A stretch of 64,000 nucleotides of DNA from Colias croceus (lineage: Eukaryota > Arthropoda > Insecta > Lepidoptera > Pieridae). Below, one piece after another: positions 20,697 through 33,700 of this stretch. Numbering within the stretch: the first letter of the stretch is position 1; the number at the start of each line of letters is the position of its first letter. The notes beneath the pieces are model-generated. The model had not been told where the DNA came from. It was given only the letters and a program-made list of their open reading frames with translations, and did no database searches. Location of the stretch: the NCBI RefSeq assembly GCF_905220415.1, contig NC_059552.1:1317001-1381000 (forward strand), written 5' to 3'. A program made the translations under genes and the position numbers.

Positions 20697-22573
20697 TTAT
20701 ACAAAACAGAAATATCTAGAGAACGGCAGTAGTGAAAAAAGTCGAGATATTCCTCGAGTGTCTTGTCGACTGGCTTCACTCACCTACATTCGCTACGCTC
20801 GTAGCTCGTAGCGGGCACTGCACTCTACGGCGTAGCAACCGGGTCACCCACCCGCTACGTAGCGACTTTATAATATTACGGATATATTCGCCACTTTTAC
20901 GCGGATATTTTTTTCACATTTGCTAACTTTTATGTGGATATTTTTATTTCGGTTGCCATTCGATATATGTATGGTGATAATCATTAAGTTGAGTGCTCGT
21001 TAGTTGCATCGCGTTCAAATAAAAAATAACATTTTTGACGTCAGCCGGCTGGTCGCTTATTAGTATTATACAAAATGAAGAGAAATAAGCTTTATGTTTA
21101 TCGAAGAATTGTAGTTTTATTTTTAAATGCTTGTGACAGTATAGTCAATTGCTTTGAAATTATTTCGCACTCAGTATTATTAATAAACAAACAAAAGCTT
21201 GCCATTAGCTTAAGGCAAAATTCGATATTAGTGGCACCTTCCGGAATTTTGGAGATGTCTTGAATAATAAAAACAAACCCCCAGGGTGGTATCTCTTTCT
21301 CCCAATCAGTTGTCCCTTTCCCTCTATGCTAAATATATATCGATTCGACAGCGTTGATACTTTACAGAATTAAACATTTTTTGGGGCAATTATATATGAA
21401 TTATACTTATTTAAAATTTCGGTGTTGCTTTTGAGAGTTAAACTTAGTATTTCATAAACTCTATAAATGAGAAAAAATTATACAATTGTTAAGTAGAACA
21501 GAAAAAATATATTTAAGTTGCAATTTTGATATTGTGGTAAATATCTCTACGAATATGAGATCGCAAGATGTATTTTACTGAGCTTGTAATGCCAAAAAGT
21601 TTTATAGCATTCGTAAACTTCAAGAGGTAATTGAATATTTTATGTAAATGGGATTACATTCGTACTAGGGAATCAGATCGACCAAGAAATAATAACACTT
21701 ATTTGGGAACGAGGTACCAGGCGTCCATAGGGGGAGAAGTGATCGATACCTGTCCGAGTGTACTTCACCCACATCTTGAAAGCTGAAGGCATCTATACCT
21801 AAAGTATTCATCAAAACACTACATAATGGAATATGCAAATTTGACATTTATCACAGCAATTACAAGACAGCTTTTCTTTTGATTAAAACTGTCGCGCTCT
21901 TCGCATCAAGCTCTTAAATTCTGTTATTGATGTTTGTCGGATATATTTTACTGGATCGGAAACACATCAAGAGCATGACGCCTTAGTAAATATTCTCCGT
22001 AATAAAAGGCGACATTTCTTTCAGACTTGAAGCATCAATATTCGATGCTCATAGCTGACTGGTATTACTATGGATATTAGACTTTTATATGAATACGTTG
22101 AAATAATTAAAAATTATAAAAGCTTTTACTATTTATTAATATTAAAAACATTTATTTAATATATATAAAGGATTGTTTGATGAAATTATAAAACTCAATG
22201 GTGATTGTGTGACATAACGTTGTAATAAATGAGAAGGTTAGACCAGGCCAAGACCGGGCAAACAAAAATCATAAGACGTTGTCATAACAACGGTGGCCAG
22301 GGTTGGCTAGCTCAGTCCCCCGCTCGTAATTTTCCCGCGCACCCTACTACAGCTGTTACTCTATACAATTCTATATGTTATGTTTAGGGATGCTATGAAC
22401 GTATTATCATCCTTATTCCCGACAGGAAGGAAAGCGGGAATATCTGTATCTAAAAACGGATATAAAATATGACCTTTACGGCTGTAACAACTTAATAAGA
22501 ATTACTTTGGCTAAAACTGATTTACTTTCACGTTATACGAAATACTTATTTGGAATAACCAAAATATTACACA
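20697..22573. other. Spacer with a GCTACG-rich patch
   Basis: Positions 20780-20870 contain repeated CGCTACG/CGTAGC words in both orientations (CGCTACGCTCGTAGCTCGTAGCG, CTACGGCGTAG, CGCTACGTAGCG), suggesting a decayed palindromic repeat. ACGCGGATATTTTTTT and ATGTGGATATTTTTAT follow at 20899-20950 as a short direct repeat. The remainder holds nothing recognised. Confidence 0.4.
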
Positions 22574-22777
22574 CTAGCTGCTCCGCGCGGTTTCATCCGC
22601 GTAGCCCCACTCCTGTTGGTCTTAGCGTGATCATATATTATAGCCTATAGCCTTCCTCGATAAATGGGCTATCTAACACCGAAAGAATTTTTCAAATCGG
22701 ACCAGTATTTCCCGAGATTAGCGCGTTCAAAAAAACAAACAAACAAACTCTTCAGCTTTATAATATATAAGTATAGA
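22574..22777 (-). mobile_element. Non-autonomous Helitron, family A, full length
   Basis: The plus-strand copy runs A, CTAGCTGCTCCGCGCGGTTT ... AACTCTTCAGCTTTATAATA ... TATAGA, T. All family-A blocks are present, including CTTCCTCGATAAATGGGC. It carries an expanded AAAACAAACAAACAAAC tract. Confidence 0.9.
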
Positions 22778-25012
22778 TTAATTTGGCATGGGACCATATC
22801 AAATACAATAAAATAAATATCTTGATATCTAGTAGAGAAAAATAACGACGATTGTTGACCGATGTTTATGATATTTGAAGTAACCCTTCAATCATAATAA
22901 GTTTGGCTGGCAGCCAGTACGTCGCACTTGGTGTTCCCAAGTCGAATGAACGATGGGATATTGTGCTTCGAGATATCAAAATTATTTCTATGAACGTTCT
23001 ACGTAATTTGTAGATATTGTAGTTAAAAATTAACGAAATAATTTATAAGTCGCTGTTTGTAAAGCAATATTTTAATATTTTTTAAACCCGCTTTAAAGTT
23101 GGCGTATTATTTTAATGAAACTTATTAAGGTTAAAAGCGAATTATAAGCAACTAAAACAATTAAAAAGTAAAAAAGGCTCATTGACCCAATTATTCGGAA
23201 ATCTTGTTTTCTTTACGCAAAGCATATGAAATGTCGCATGCGGTGTTTCATCGTGCGAGGGTGTGCGGGGGTGTGCGGGGGTGCGGCGGGCGGGGTGCGC
23301 CGCAGGGGCGGGCGGCGGTCGATACCGGTCAACGACCCGCGGCCGGTGCATTGGCAACCCCTGCCACGAGTTTAACCCACATTCTACGCTACCACGCCAC
23401 GATAATTACACACATGGATTACTATAAAAGAATGTACCGGGCGAATTGAGAAGGTAGTGGAATACGGTTATAAAACGTTCGTTAATCATTTTGAGTCGTT
23501 ATTTTTATCAATCATATGTTTCATTAATGTTATTTTTAAAAACTCCTTTTTGTATAGCATCATACATTAAAGTTTGAAAAAAGAGGCTGTTTGATTTATA
23601 AGAGTATCGCATTACGCTAATTGGACACTATTGGACTAAAATGATATTAAATTGTTTTGTGAAAGTATCAAGATCATTTCAACCACAACGTTTAATAATT
23701 ATTTCCAAAGAATGAATAACCGTAGACTTGAATTTCTTTTATCCATAAATGAGTAAAAACAAAAGATTTGGATAAACGAAAAACTTTATTAATAAAATTA
23801 TACCGAGCAACTTAGTGGCGAAAACGCGAATCATCATTTTTTACACAAGACTGAAAAATTAAGATTTACCCGCGGAAATTTCTGCTAAGCACTTTTCCGC
23901 GGCCATTGCACTCCGCTTATATAATACCAGGGGTTCAGAGGTGAACGAGAGGCTTACGCATAACGTCGGCTAGAGTAAAATATGCCTTATTCCTTTTAAA
24001 ATAAAACTTCTATTCAATAAATGCTTGGATATGTTTGCCGCGATGTGATTAATAGTGTTTAAGGTGGTCGGGGTTGATCGTACTGAAATAGGACCCGTTC
24101 AATGTCCTGAATAAGTATACTCGATTATAATTAAATTAATAGGCAGCAATTAGTGAAGCAAATTGGATACATGAATTAAAATAAAATTTTAAGGAAAATA
24201 AAATAATTAGAAGATAATTACGATTTTTTTATTCTATTGATATTCAAGACAAAAAAATTCAGTTTATACTCTATGGGTGGCTGATGTTTTTTTACAATAC
24301 AAACCTTATTCCAAGGTAATAAATATCAAATTGAAATGTAAACATTTAAATTGATATAAAACATTATGGACTTAGGGACAGTCACGTGGCGTCTGCGGAG
24401 TAGTGTAAGAGAGAGAAAGATAATATGTGATCTCTCTCCCTCTGGCTTCAGTTGGACATGTTTCTTAGGAAATGTATGACGAGTTATTTTGGTACTTTTT
24501 CCGACTTTATGTCCCATTTTGTAAGGGACGTTATGCTTCAATAATTATTGGAATCGAATATATGAACTGATTCTTTTGGAATTGTTAATGCTTTATTTAT
24601 TCGTTACTTTCCCCAAAACCGTCTATAGCTAAAGATTTTTTATTCTACTTAGCCTTAGTTGATAGAAGATCCGTTGATAATTACCTGGAAAAATAAAAAA
24701 ATACACATTAATAAAAGAGTTCGTTAGGGAAAAATTGTTATAGTTTATGTTTCAGATGTACGCTAATAGATGGCGTTGCACATCCTACTTTTGATTTTTA
24801 TTGCCAGTGCAGATATTATTATGAACAAATATATATTATATGTATAGGATTCTGTCGACATTCTTAAGATATGTATGTTTTTCGAGGAAAATAAACAAAA
24901 AATCCTTGCTTTAATGAGCGTTAATTTCTAATACCACAAACATTTCAACATTTACGTACCTATTAAGTTTAAGGCTAAGATTAATAAATTATTATTTTGT
25001 TTATTCCATTTA
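22778..25012. other. Spacer with one G-rich block
   Basis: The block 23255-23350 is strikingly GC-rich and holds a run of G tracts (23259-23295) listed separately. GAGAGAGAAAGA and CTCTCTCCCTC near 24407-24441 are short simple sequences that can pair. No gene found. Confidence 0.4.
23259..23295 (+). other. G-quadruplex-type motif
   Basis: G tracts of three to five are separated by loops TGTGC, TGTGC, TGCGGC and C (GGG, GGGGG, GGGGG, GGG, GGGG). This satisfies the usual four-tract quadruplex pattern. It lies inside a short CpG-rich island in otherwise AT-rich DNA. Confidence 0.6.
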
Positions 25013-25178
25013 GGGCCGATTTTTCAATCCTTGGTTAAAACTTATCCGTCCAATAAAGTTTTATACGATAATATTAAAATGTCACCTGTACACTGTCAAA
25101 TTAGAATACATTTTTTAAATGGTAGTTTAATACGTTATTCAAAAAATAAGTTTTAACCGAGGATTGAAAAATCGGCCC
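25013..25178. mobile_element. 166-bp MITE with 33-bp TIRs and TA target
   Basis: The left end GGGCCGATTTTTCAATCC and right end GGATTGAAAAATCGGCCC begin 33-bp inverted repeats that differ at one position. TA flanks both sides (25011-25012 and 25179-25180), the target preference of Tc1/mariner elements. There is no coding sequence. The well-kept TIRs suggest a fairly young insertion. Confidence 0.88.
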
Positions 25179-26191
25179 TAAATGTATTTAAAGTGATTAC
25201 AAAGGTTAAGGAGTTTAATAAATAATTTACTGGAAAAATACATCCTAGATAATATAATAATTTAACGCAAACATTACCGGTTTGATAAACAAGGCTACAT
25301 TTTGTTAATCCAATTTTAAATGTTAAATTATATCATTGCCATCGTTTCTAGGTTATCAATTCTGCTTTAAAAAGCTTAAAATCCAATTAAATATCTTCCA
25401 ACGACAGAATAAAGTTGTATTTTCGTTGCTTATATTGTAAAGTTAAGAATGTCTCCGACTTTTAAATTTGTGTTGTATTTTAGGGAATTTCTGAGACAAT
25501 ATAATAAATCCAATTGGTTTATGATCAAGTAAGAAGTTGCAAATAATTCTTATTTATCAGTATCATAAACGAAATGACCACATATCGGCGACATTTCGTC
25601 TGTTGTGTTGTTAACACATCATAAAACCTTAATGGGTAATTAACTAAAAATAATTGCTAATACATTATGCGAATGTGGTCTTCCAACATTAAAAAACAGA
25701 TATTATGCGATATTTATTTGCATATTGTTAAAACTGGCATAGGCGTTATAAAAATAATATTATATCCTTTGTATTTTCATTTTTTTGAAATATGTATATG
25801 AATAATTATAATATAGTAAAGGATTAAGAATCATATAACGCATTGTTAACTATAAAAATTATAGATATTAATCAATATTGTCCCAACATAATTTTGATAC
25901 CGTGAGACCCGAGCTGATGACTAACTGATGAAAAACTTGATACATTTTAACCATCTGACTCATCTCTTCACAGTAAGATCATACTTTTTATTTTCCTTTT
26001 AACATCTACGCTCAATTTAAGTTTAAAATTAATGATAATCGTAAATATAAGAACGTATAATACTGTACGAACCGTGAACCGTCATTGGTTGGTGAATTTA
26101 TAGTCTGTTTTAATGTTTTAAAAATTGAATTATAAATATGAGCAAATTTTAGTGTAATAATAGATCATAATATTGCAAGTTTTATTTGCAA
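25179..26191. other. AT-rich spacer, nothing recognised
   Basis: No supported feature. Confidence 0.4.
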
Positions 26192-26386
26192 CTAGCTGTG
26201 CCCCGCCGTTTCACCCGCGTGGCTCCGCTCCTGTTGGTCTTAGCGTGATAATAATAATATATAGCCTAGCCTTCCTCGATAAATGGGCTATCTAACACCG
26301 AAAGAATTTTTCAAATCGGACCAGTCATTCCCGAGATTAGCAAGTTCAAACAAACAAACTCTTCAGCTTTATAATATTAGTATAGA
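26192..26386 (-). mobile_element. Non-autonomous Helitron, family A, full length
   Basis: The plus-strand order is A, CTAGCTGTGCCCCGCCGTTT, CTCCTGTTGGTCTTAGCGTG, CTTCCTCGATAAATGGGC, AAACTCTTCAGCTTTATAAT, TATAGA, T. Both ends are intact. Confidence 0.9.
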
Positions 26387-28002
26387 TTAATATGTTAAGC
26401 AAAAATTAAGGACAAAGGTGCACTGACCAAAAATACGCTTAGATATTTCCACGTTTTTTAAATTATTTGATGAACATCATGATAAATATGATAAGAATCA
26501 TTTGTAGGAACCGACATAACTAGTTACTTGAGCATATGTATGAAAAACACGTACATAGTGACCTAATGTAACCGGAATTATTAGACGAATTATAGGTACT
26601 GGGAGGACAATCATATACGTATGTATGTTCTGGAATACTTTATTATCCAACGTTAGGAATATACCAGTCACAAATTAGATAGCATAACATCTTAATTCTT
26701 ACTAGAACTAAACTATCAGCAATCATTGCGATTAGATCCAAACAAATTAATGAATCAATAGTTATTATATACAGTAGAAGCATTCTTAGTTTTTGGTAAA
26801 GTGTCCAAACCTTGCAGACTTGTGTCAAGGTTAGCAGTTGATGGAGATGAGGATTATTCATAAGGGCTAAATTAGCCTGGGGCGCATAACCACCTAGCTG
26901 CTGTCCTACTTAAGAGCACCTGAATAGTATATTAATTGCGAGTTTAAACAGAAAACATTGTTGTAAGATAAAATACTTTTTACTCTAGTTTTTATTTGCG
27001 TATTCATATTGTTCATTAACTATGTACGAGTATTTGTTTCCTTGAAAATGTCTTGCGTGTATATACGAAGATTCAATTTTTTAATTGATGTCATAAATAG
27101 AGATGATATTTAAAGCGACGGAAACTAAACTAAGATCAGTGCCAAACATGGTTCAACGCACTGGCTGACCGGAGTTCAGGTGTAAAATGTACGTAAACGA
27201 TTTATTAACCTCATTACCTGCACGTGAATTTGTGCTGTAATTACTTTACATAACTGCCAGATTGCTGTGAACAATTTATGTAAACACGTGGCCAGCGTGA
27301 CGTAGGTCGGGAGATGTGTACGTAGTATGCAAATTATCGTTTTATTGAGAAAATTGTGCAAGATTCGAAATAACATTATTTTCGAAGTGTTTATGTTCTC
27401 GGAAACCAAGATTAGCTCTTACCGTTTCGCGTATAAAATTTAAGTATGAGGAGTTTGATAGACTGAAGCTACACCCTAAAACTAATTAATTATTGGGAAT
27501 ATTGTGTCAATCGATTGTGACAATTAGCATATTTGCATAGATTTTGTTTTACTTATTACATACAACCTTCAACAAGCAAGTATCGATTATTTAATTTATC
27601 AATAAATATAATGACGAATCAGGCGAAAAAACTAGTATTATGTATACCTAACATTTTGAACAAATAAATCGACATTTAAATTTATTACGTTGATAAAAAT
27701 GTTAATTACAAGGTCGGTGCGAGGCGGCCGAAAGTCACCGGCATTCTGATGGCATAGACGAGCAAAAAATATTCTAAACAATTTAAGAGGTAATAACATT
27801 TAGCGAACATGACAACAAATCTAAACGACCTGCATAAATACATGCATACTGCATTTAAATTCGGCTGTTTATTATAATGTTTCCAATAAATCAAACAGAA
27901 GATGACGGATTGAAAAGTCAATACCTACCTATGCAATCAAGGCAACGCGAACGGTACAACGTACGTTCAAAAACAGTAAAAATGTCCACATACGGACGAC
28001 AT
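26387..28002. other. AT-rich spacer, nothing coding recognised
   Basis: No gene recognised. The last 11 bases (27992-28002, ACGGACGACAT) are the left target duplication of the SINE that follows. Confidence 0.4.
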
Positions 28003-28317
28003 ACAGCAGTGGTGGCTCAGTGGTGAGACCTCGGACTTCGAATCGATAAGTCCGTGGTTCGAGACCAGGCGAGCGCGCAGGAAATAAATTGATTTTTCAA
28101 TTTATCTGCGCATGTTGTAACATCACCACTGCTCGAACGGTGAAGGAAAACATCGTGAGGAAACCGACATGTCGAAGAATTAAAAAGTTCGACGACATGT
28201 GTCATCCGCCAACCCGCACTTGGCCAGCGTGGTGGATTATGGCCTGTACCCTCATAGGAGGCCCGTGTCCCAGCAGTGGAAAACGTATATGGGCTGATGA
28301 TGATGATGATGATGATG
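28003..28317 (+). mobile_element. tRNA-headed SINE, full length with 11-bp target duplications
   Basis: The head has a pol III A box, TGGCTCAGTGG (28013-28023), and B box, GGTTCGAGACC (28056-28066). The body contains AAGGAAAACATCGTGAGGAAACC. The 3' end (CCCAGCAGTGGAAAACG, TATATGGGCTGATGATGAT) ends in a (GAT)n tail and matches the 3' ends of lepidopteran LINEs that presumably mobilise it. ACGGACGACAT flanks both sides (27992-28002 and 28318-28328), a perfect target duplication. The open frames in it, one of them poly-Ile/Asp from the (GAT)n tail, are not real. Confidence 0.93.
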
Positions 28318-28328
28318 ACGGACGACAT

Positions 28329-30500
28329 TCAAAATTGTAATATCGAATTTCAGTCACTTCATGTTTCCCTAGTAATTAATATATAAAATATACTTGTATA
28401 TTTTATATAATTTTTATGTATTTCAAATACGTAAGCCGAGCGAGCTATCAATAAATTTAAAATAATATATTTATTAAATTTCGAGGGTTCCGATCTTCTA
28501 AAAAATATAAGAACTTGAAGGTGTTGACGAGAATGTCGTATCTAGCTTACGTAGAAGAACATGTTATATGACTCTAAACAGAATACATGCAAACGTAACC
28601 CATCTAGTTTTAAACATTTGTAATATTAAAACAGTCGTTAATTATCTTTACGAGGTGTATGGTGGGTGAACGCACCGTCGTGGCCCGATTGGCTCTCCGC
28701 CAACTCTCACGGTAAACGCCACTAATCAGCCCAGCGTCTGTTAGCTGTTAAGCTCCTGATAGCTTATAAACGCCTGGTACTAGTAAAACAATTGCATGTT
28801 AAAGTTATGTTCTGTTTTCATCATAAAATTTCCTCTTTAGTGTATTGATGATATTTTTATTAAATCGCAAAGAAAAAAGTGTCGTGATAGATTGTGCAAT
28901 ATTTGCCTTTTTTTGTGTTACTTCCGAGGTACATTTGAGTGATAAAGCTTATCGGTTGATCAACCCCAACTATCTCGTATACCTGACAGACCTTTTATAA
29001 TTAGGCGAGTACACGAGGGTGTGATTTAGACATATCGCATTTAAGTTCTCTTATTGCCTTTGATTGCGAAATATTTTTGGGTTTTGTTTTTGGAAATTTT
29101 TTAGCATAAAATGATCCTGTCTTACGAATGTTTGTGACCACCATAAATTGCCTTGAAGATGCTACACTTAGATCTCGATAAAATTCCCGCGTGTGACCCA
29201 TTGGCGAGCGTTTAGACTCGTTTCCGCTACGACGTGAGGTCAAAGAGTTGCGTAATATTTGCTTGTCACGGCTCTATTTCGCTTAGACACAGGAAATTGA
29301 CTTACAATGCCAGCTTTTCGGCGAATAAAACATCAAATATACGTTGATTGTATAATAAGAATTATCGTCGGTTACTTTTGCGAAACTAAAATTTTCATTA
29401 ATTTTTTTTATCAAGGTTTTTTTTTTGGATCTATTTAGATTTAAGATTATTTGATTTTGTACAATAACAAGTTTTAATTTAGTAACATGTTCACAGACGA
29501 CCAAATATAAATTTGAGAAAACAGATATTAATTTAATGTGTAGGCAAATGTTACAAAATTATTATGTTAAATAAAATAAATTATTAATTATTAACCTTGT
29601 TATGTTTAAAAAAATCCATGGCCAAAATAACAAAGGTCCTTAGTACATTGCCTACATAATAATACATTGAACACGAAGTAAGTACCACTATGTAATCTCC
29701 AAGAGGAAACCCCGTCCACGTCCCAGCTGCGAAGGACATAGGATAACAAATAGTCGCAAATACATCGCAAATTCTCGGCAATCACCAGGACAACATAAAT
29801 CGTAGGTATCATAATAGCAATAGCGAGATTGTCTCGGCCTTGAGGTTCGGCAATGACCCTGAATGCGTACGTTATGCCTAGTTCAAGTTTGCTATAAAGC
29901 GTATAATAACTAAAAAGTATATCTGACATACATTACTTGTGTAACATAATGGGTTATGGTTTTATCTACAAATTTCCGCATGTTACGCTAATTTATATTG
30001 AGGATATATAATTCTATTAAAGATCTAATCATCAACGATTCCTATGATAAGTCTTTAAATAGTTGAATACGTGACAATTTACTTGAATATCGTAGTAAAA
30101 AATATTTGCAAAACGTACTAAGATCGAGACATTAAACCTTTAAAGGTTAGCTTGATATAAAATTGTAAAAATAATGCCAATATTATGCAAATAAAAATGC
30201 TGTAAGAGTCCAGAGACGTCTTACTTTGTGAGCAACTCAGATTAATTTGTTGGGCGTTCACGTCTAATATGGGAATGAATTTATCTGCTTTCAATATGCA
30301 TGCTTGATCAGTTTATTATTATTAACGACAGTAAAGCTAACATGTCATACGTTTAAACCAGTACATCAAAATCACATCAATGTTTCTCTTTTAGAAAAAC
30401 AACGTGATCTTATCATGAATTATGAATTATCTCAAAATTGATTGTAAAATAAATGTTAAATTAAGAAATTTAGTATATGTGCTAGTTGATATTTATAATG
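28329..30500. other. AT-rich spacer with a hydrophobic open stretch
   Basis: At 29584-29929 two overlapping minus-strand frames both encode hydrophobic peptides, which may be chance or the remains of a membrane-protein exon. Nothing can be identified. CGCACCGTCGTGGCCCGATT around 28671 is locally GC-rich. Otherwise nothing seen. Confidence 0.35.
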
Positions 30501-30720
30501 AAAAAAAATGTGTGCGTGTACTAGTGTACACACGTCAGAAGTGAAACTTCTTTATGACCTTATTTTTTCAAAAAATAATTTACTATATGCAACTTTACAG
30601 AAATACGTTGAATCACGCGTGGTAGGGATAAGAAAAAGATGGCGAGTAACGGAAAAATGTCACGCGTAACGTAAAAATGTTAAAAAAAATTTCCAACCCC
30701 GATAAAGAAGTTTCACTTCA
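30501..30720 (-). mobile_element. MITE with GAAGTGAAA termini, copy 3, full length
   Basis: It is the inverse of the copy at 5445-5672: it begins with the A run and GTGTGCGTGTACTAGTGTACAC, then GAAGTGAAACTTCTTTATGA, and ends GATAAAGAAGTTTCACTTC. Internal blocks TGCAACTTTACAGAAATACG and GGTAGGGATAAGAAAAAGAT match copy 1 closely, so these copies share a recent source. Confidence 0.78.
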
Positions 30721-33700
30721 ATAAATAAAAAGTATGAAATAAGATGTTTAATAAAAAAAGCTCAAAAATTATGAAGGATATTTATCACACAATCGGATAT
30801 AACTCAAGATGAGTCGCACAATGAGGTGTCGCGTGTATGTATTGTGCAAACTCAACACACTTCACTGCCGGTTCACGGACCGAGACATTTAAAACCATTA
30901 ACCAAGGTAAGGCACAAGCGCAATGACGAAAATTATTTTCTGTCCGACCGTACACCATAATTATAACAAAATAAAAGAAAAACCAGATCAGTTTCCGCCG
31001 AACGATTTAATTAAGTTGAAGGTTGAAGGAAATTAAACAATTTTATAGTTGCGGTGAAATGTAATGATTATTTAATTGACGAACAAAAAACGTGTGTCCG
31101 TGCTCAGCGAACATAATGAAATACCATTTATTATTTATATTATTGATCACTATTCACTACACAAAAGCGTTTTTATCGGCCAAATCAAGACATCTGTAGG
31201 TTAAACATATAGAAACTTTTTCGATATAAACATACAAAGTGAATAAAAACCATACAATTGGCTTTGATGAGGTGAGTCCAGTTTATAAAAACATAATGAA
31301 AAGGTAGGATCTAGAACTGAGAATGTCTTTTATAAGATGGCAGGAGCAGGCTATTCATACAGGTAATTCTATCCCTAGGGACGAAATCCATTCGTTGCGG
31401 AACCAATGCTGAGCTTTTTGTTAGACCCTGAATAACCTATAGCTAGCCTGGGGATAAAACTTCAATCAGCCATAATGCGTCTACTGTATGATAAAAAATA
31501 ATAAGATTGAGATCTCGTTTCGAAATCAGCATTCTTTCAAGTATATTAAGCGTGCGCCGTTAATGCTTTATTTGTTGTGATTCTAGTTGTTATGCTGTGA
31601 TCGTAATGGATTATTATCTCAAGTCCTTTGAAAATCGATAAGAATTTAGCTCCTACAATACAATTTTCATGAACATAATCTTCATTTCAAAAATCTAATA
31701 TCTAAATAAAACTATCGTAAACTATCGAAAGTGCGACCCCTTTCCAACAACAAAATGTTCGCGCGTCATTTCTTCTAAGAATTGGAAAGGTAAGTTTATG
31801 AACTTAAAATATCAGGTCGAATATGTATGAAGGATTGTCGAAAGCGAGGGCCACACAGTAATTTGCAAATATTATTAAATGGGAACAAAGACGTCGAGCG
31901 GCGCCCCCGCAAACACGTGTGACACGGTACCGGCACATTCGGCACATACCAAGAATACGAAACCGAACATGCTTACTTGTAACGTCTTTATAAATAATAT
32001 GAGTTAGCGAAGGGCCTTGAGACGCGATTTAAAGAAACGCTTCATCGAAGTTATACAAGTTACAACTATAGGCTGTATAAGAACGTAGACACGAATTGTA
32101 TTTCTTTTTTTAATCCTATAACCGTACTACCAAATGAACAGATGTTTCTCATAGAAATACTTTCAAGTATAGACGGTACTTTATTTTGACCTTTATGGAA
32201 CCGTTTAATCCATTTATTGATAATTAAATCGAACATATTACAATTAACCACATGTTAAATACTTTTTGCGACAAGTTTTTCATATTACAAGTATCGTTCA
32301 AGATAAAAATAGATATAAAAGTGAATTGTCGCAACCAATAAAAACACACCCAATTATTTATTCTCGAGTCTACAATGGAACTTGCACATCCCGTGCCACT
32401 GACCGCTGATCTTATATCTTGCACCTTTATTCCTTCGGTATGTGAGCGTGATAAATATCCGAAGTCGCCTTTAAATTGATTAATTCGTATAATTAACTTC
32501 ATGCGCTCAGATGGTCCTTATAGTTTATTTGTTCGGTTGTAACTTACTGTGCTTATTGGTTTTAACAGTTATTTTTGCGATTTATAAATAGAATTGAAAG
32601 TCTAGGATTCGATGTCGTGAATAACATGTTGTTTTTTTATCGTTGTGTAAGTTATATTATAGTATGATAATTCGTGTATGAAATAGGTGAAACTACTTAT
32701 TAATGTATAACGAATATTTTTCAAGATAAGGCAATGATGGCTTGAAAACCAAAAATAAAAAAAACAGTAATTGGAAATTTAAACATTAAAATATCTGTAC
32801 AACATCTAAGAAAATCCCTTTTTAAAAGTTATAAGTTGAATGTTTAAAAGTAAAGTTTTAAAACAACTGAAACTAGTTAACTATTATAGCGAACAGAATA
32901 CCACCAACCATACATTTATTAATGTTACCCATTTTTTATTCGCATTAACATCTTAAAGGTCAACTTCAGCAGGATAATATTTCAGAAATGAAAAGATAAA
33001 TAAGATTAGCGAAACGCGAGGTCGGTAGTGATCTTGTGTGGAGGGAGACACACGCTGTGAATTTACATCTTGTAACTTGAGCTTAACATCTCGATTATCG
33101 GCTTCATCTACTGCGCACAAAGTCCCGGTTTGTGTAAAAATGTCTCTTAAATTCAACGTTATATTTGAAGAGTTTGTTCAGAAACCAGCTGCTCGCTAAT
33201 TGAACTTCTTAAAGTCTCATTTCATCAATACAAAACGTGGAACATTTTAATGGTGGACATTTTTTACGGTGTCGAGTTTACGTAAAAATACAGTTAAAAT
33301 AAATCTCGATTGTAATGTAACATTATTATCATTGTAATAGTATTCACTAATAAACTAATGTTAAAAATCGATTTGCATACCAAACAGTGAAGTTATTATG
33401 ACCATCACGATAACTTTTGACTTTGTATATTCGTAAATAGTAATCTTAAGGACTTGAATAAGGAGAGTAATCCACAAATAACATACCTGATTGCAGATGA
33501 GCCCTGTATCTAGTCTATATTGGAGTCGCTGATGCTATAAATAGCTGAACCAGTAGAGACGTCGATGTCCAATCTTTGTGACATATTGGCGGCTGATACT
33601 AATGTATTGACTGATCTTAATGAGAAAAATCATCTATTCCCGCACAAAGTAATAAAAATACGATCTAGGTTGCGCAATAAAAGCCAGCTGGTTGGATTAA

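Noticed and set aside
28017..28340. Open frames with poly-Ile and poly-Asp around 28017-28340
   Set aside because: They lie in the SINE and translate the (GAT)n tail.
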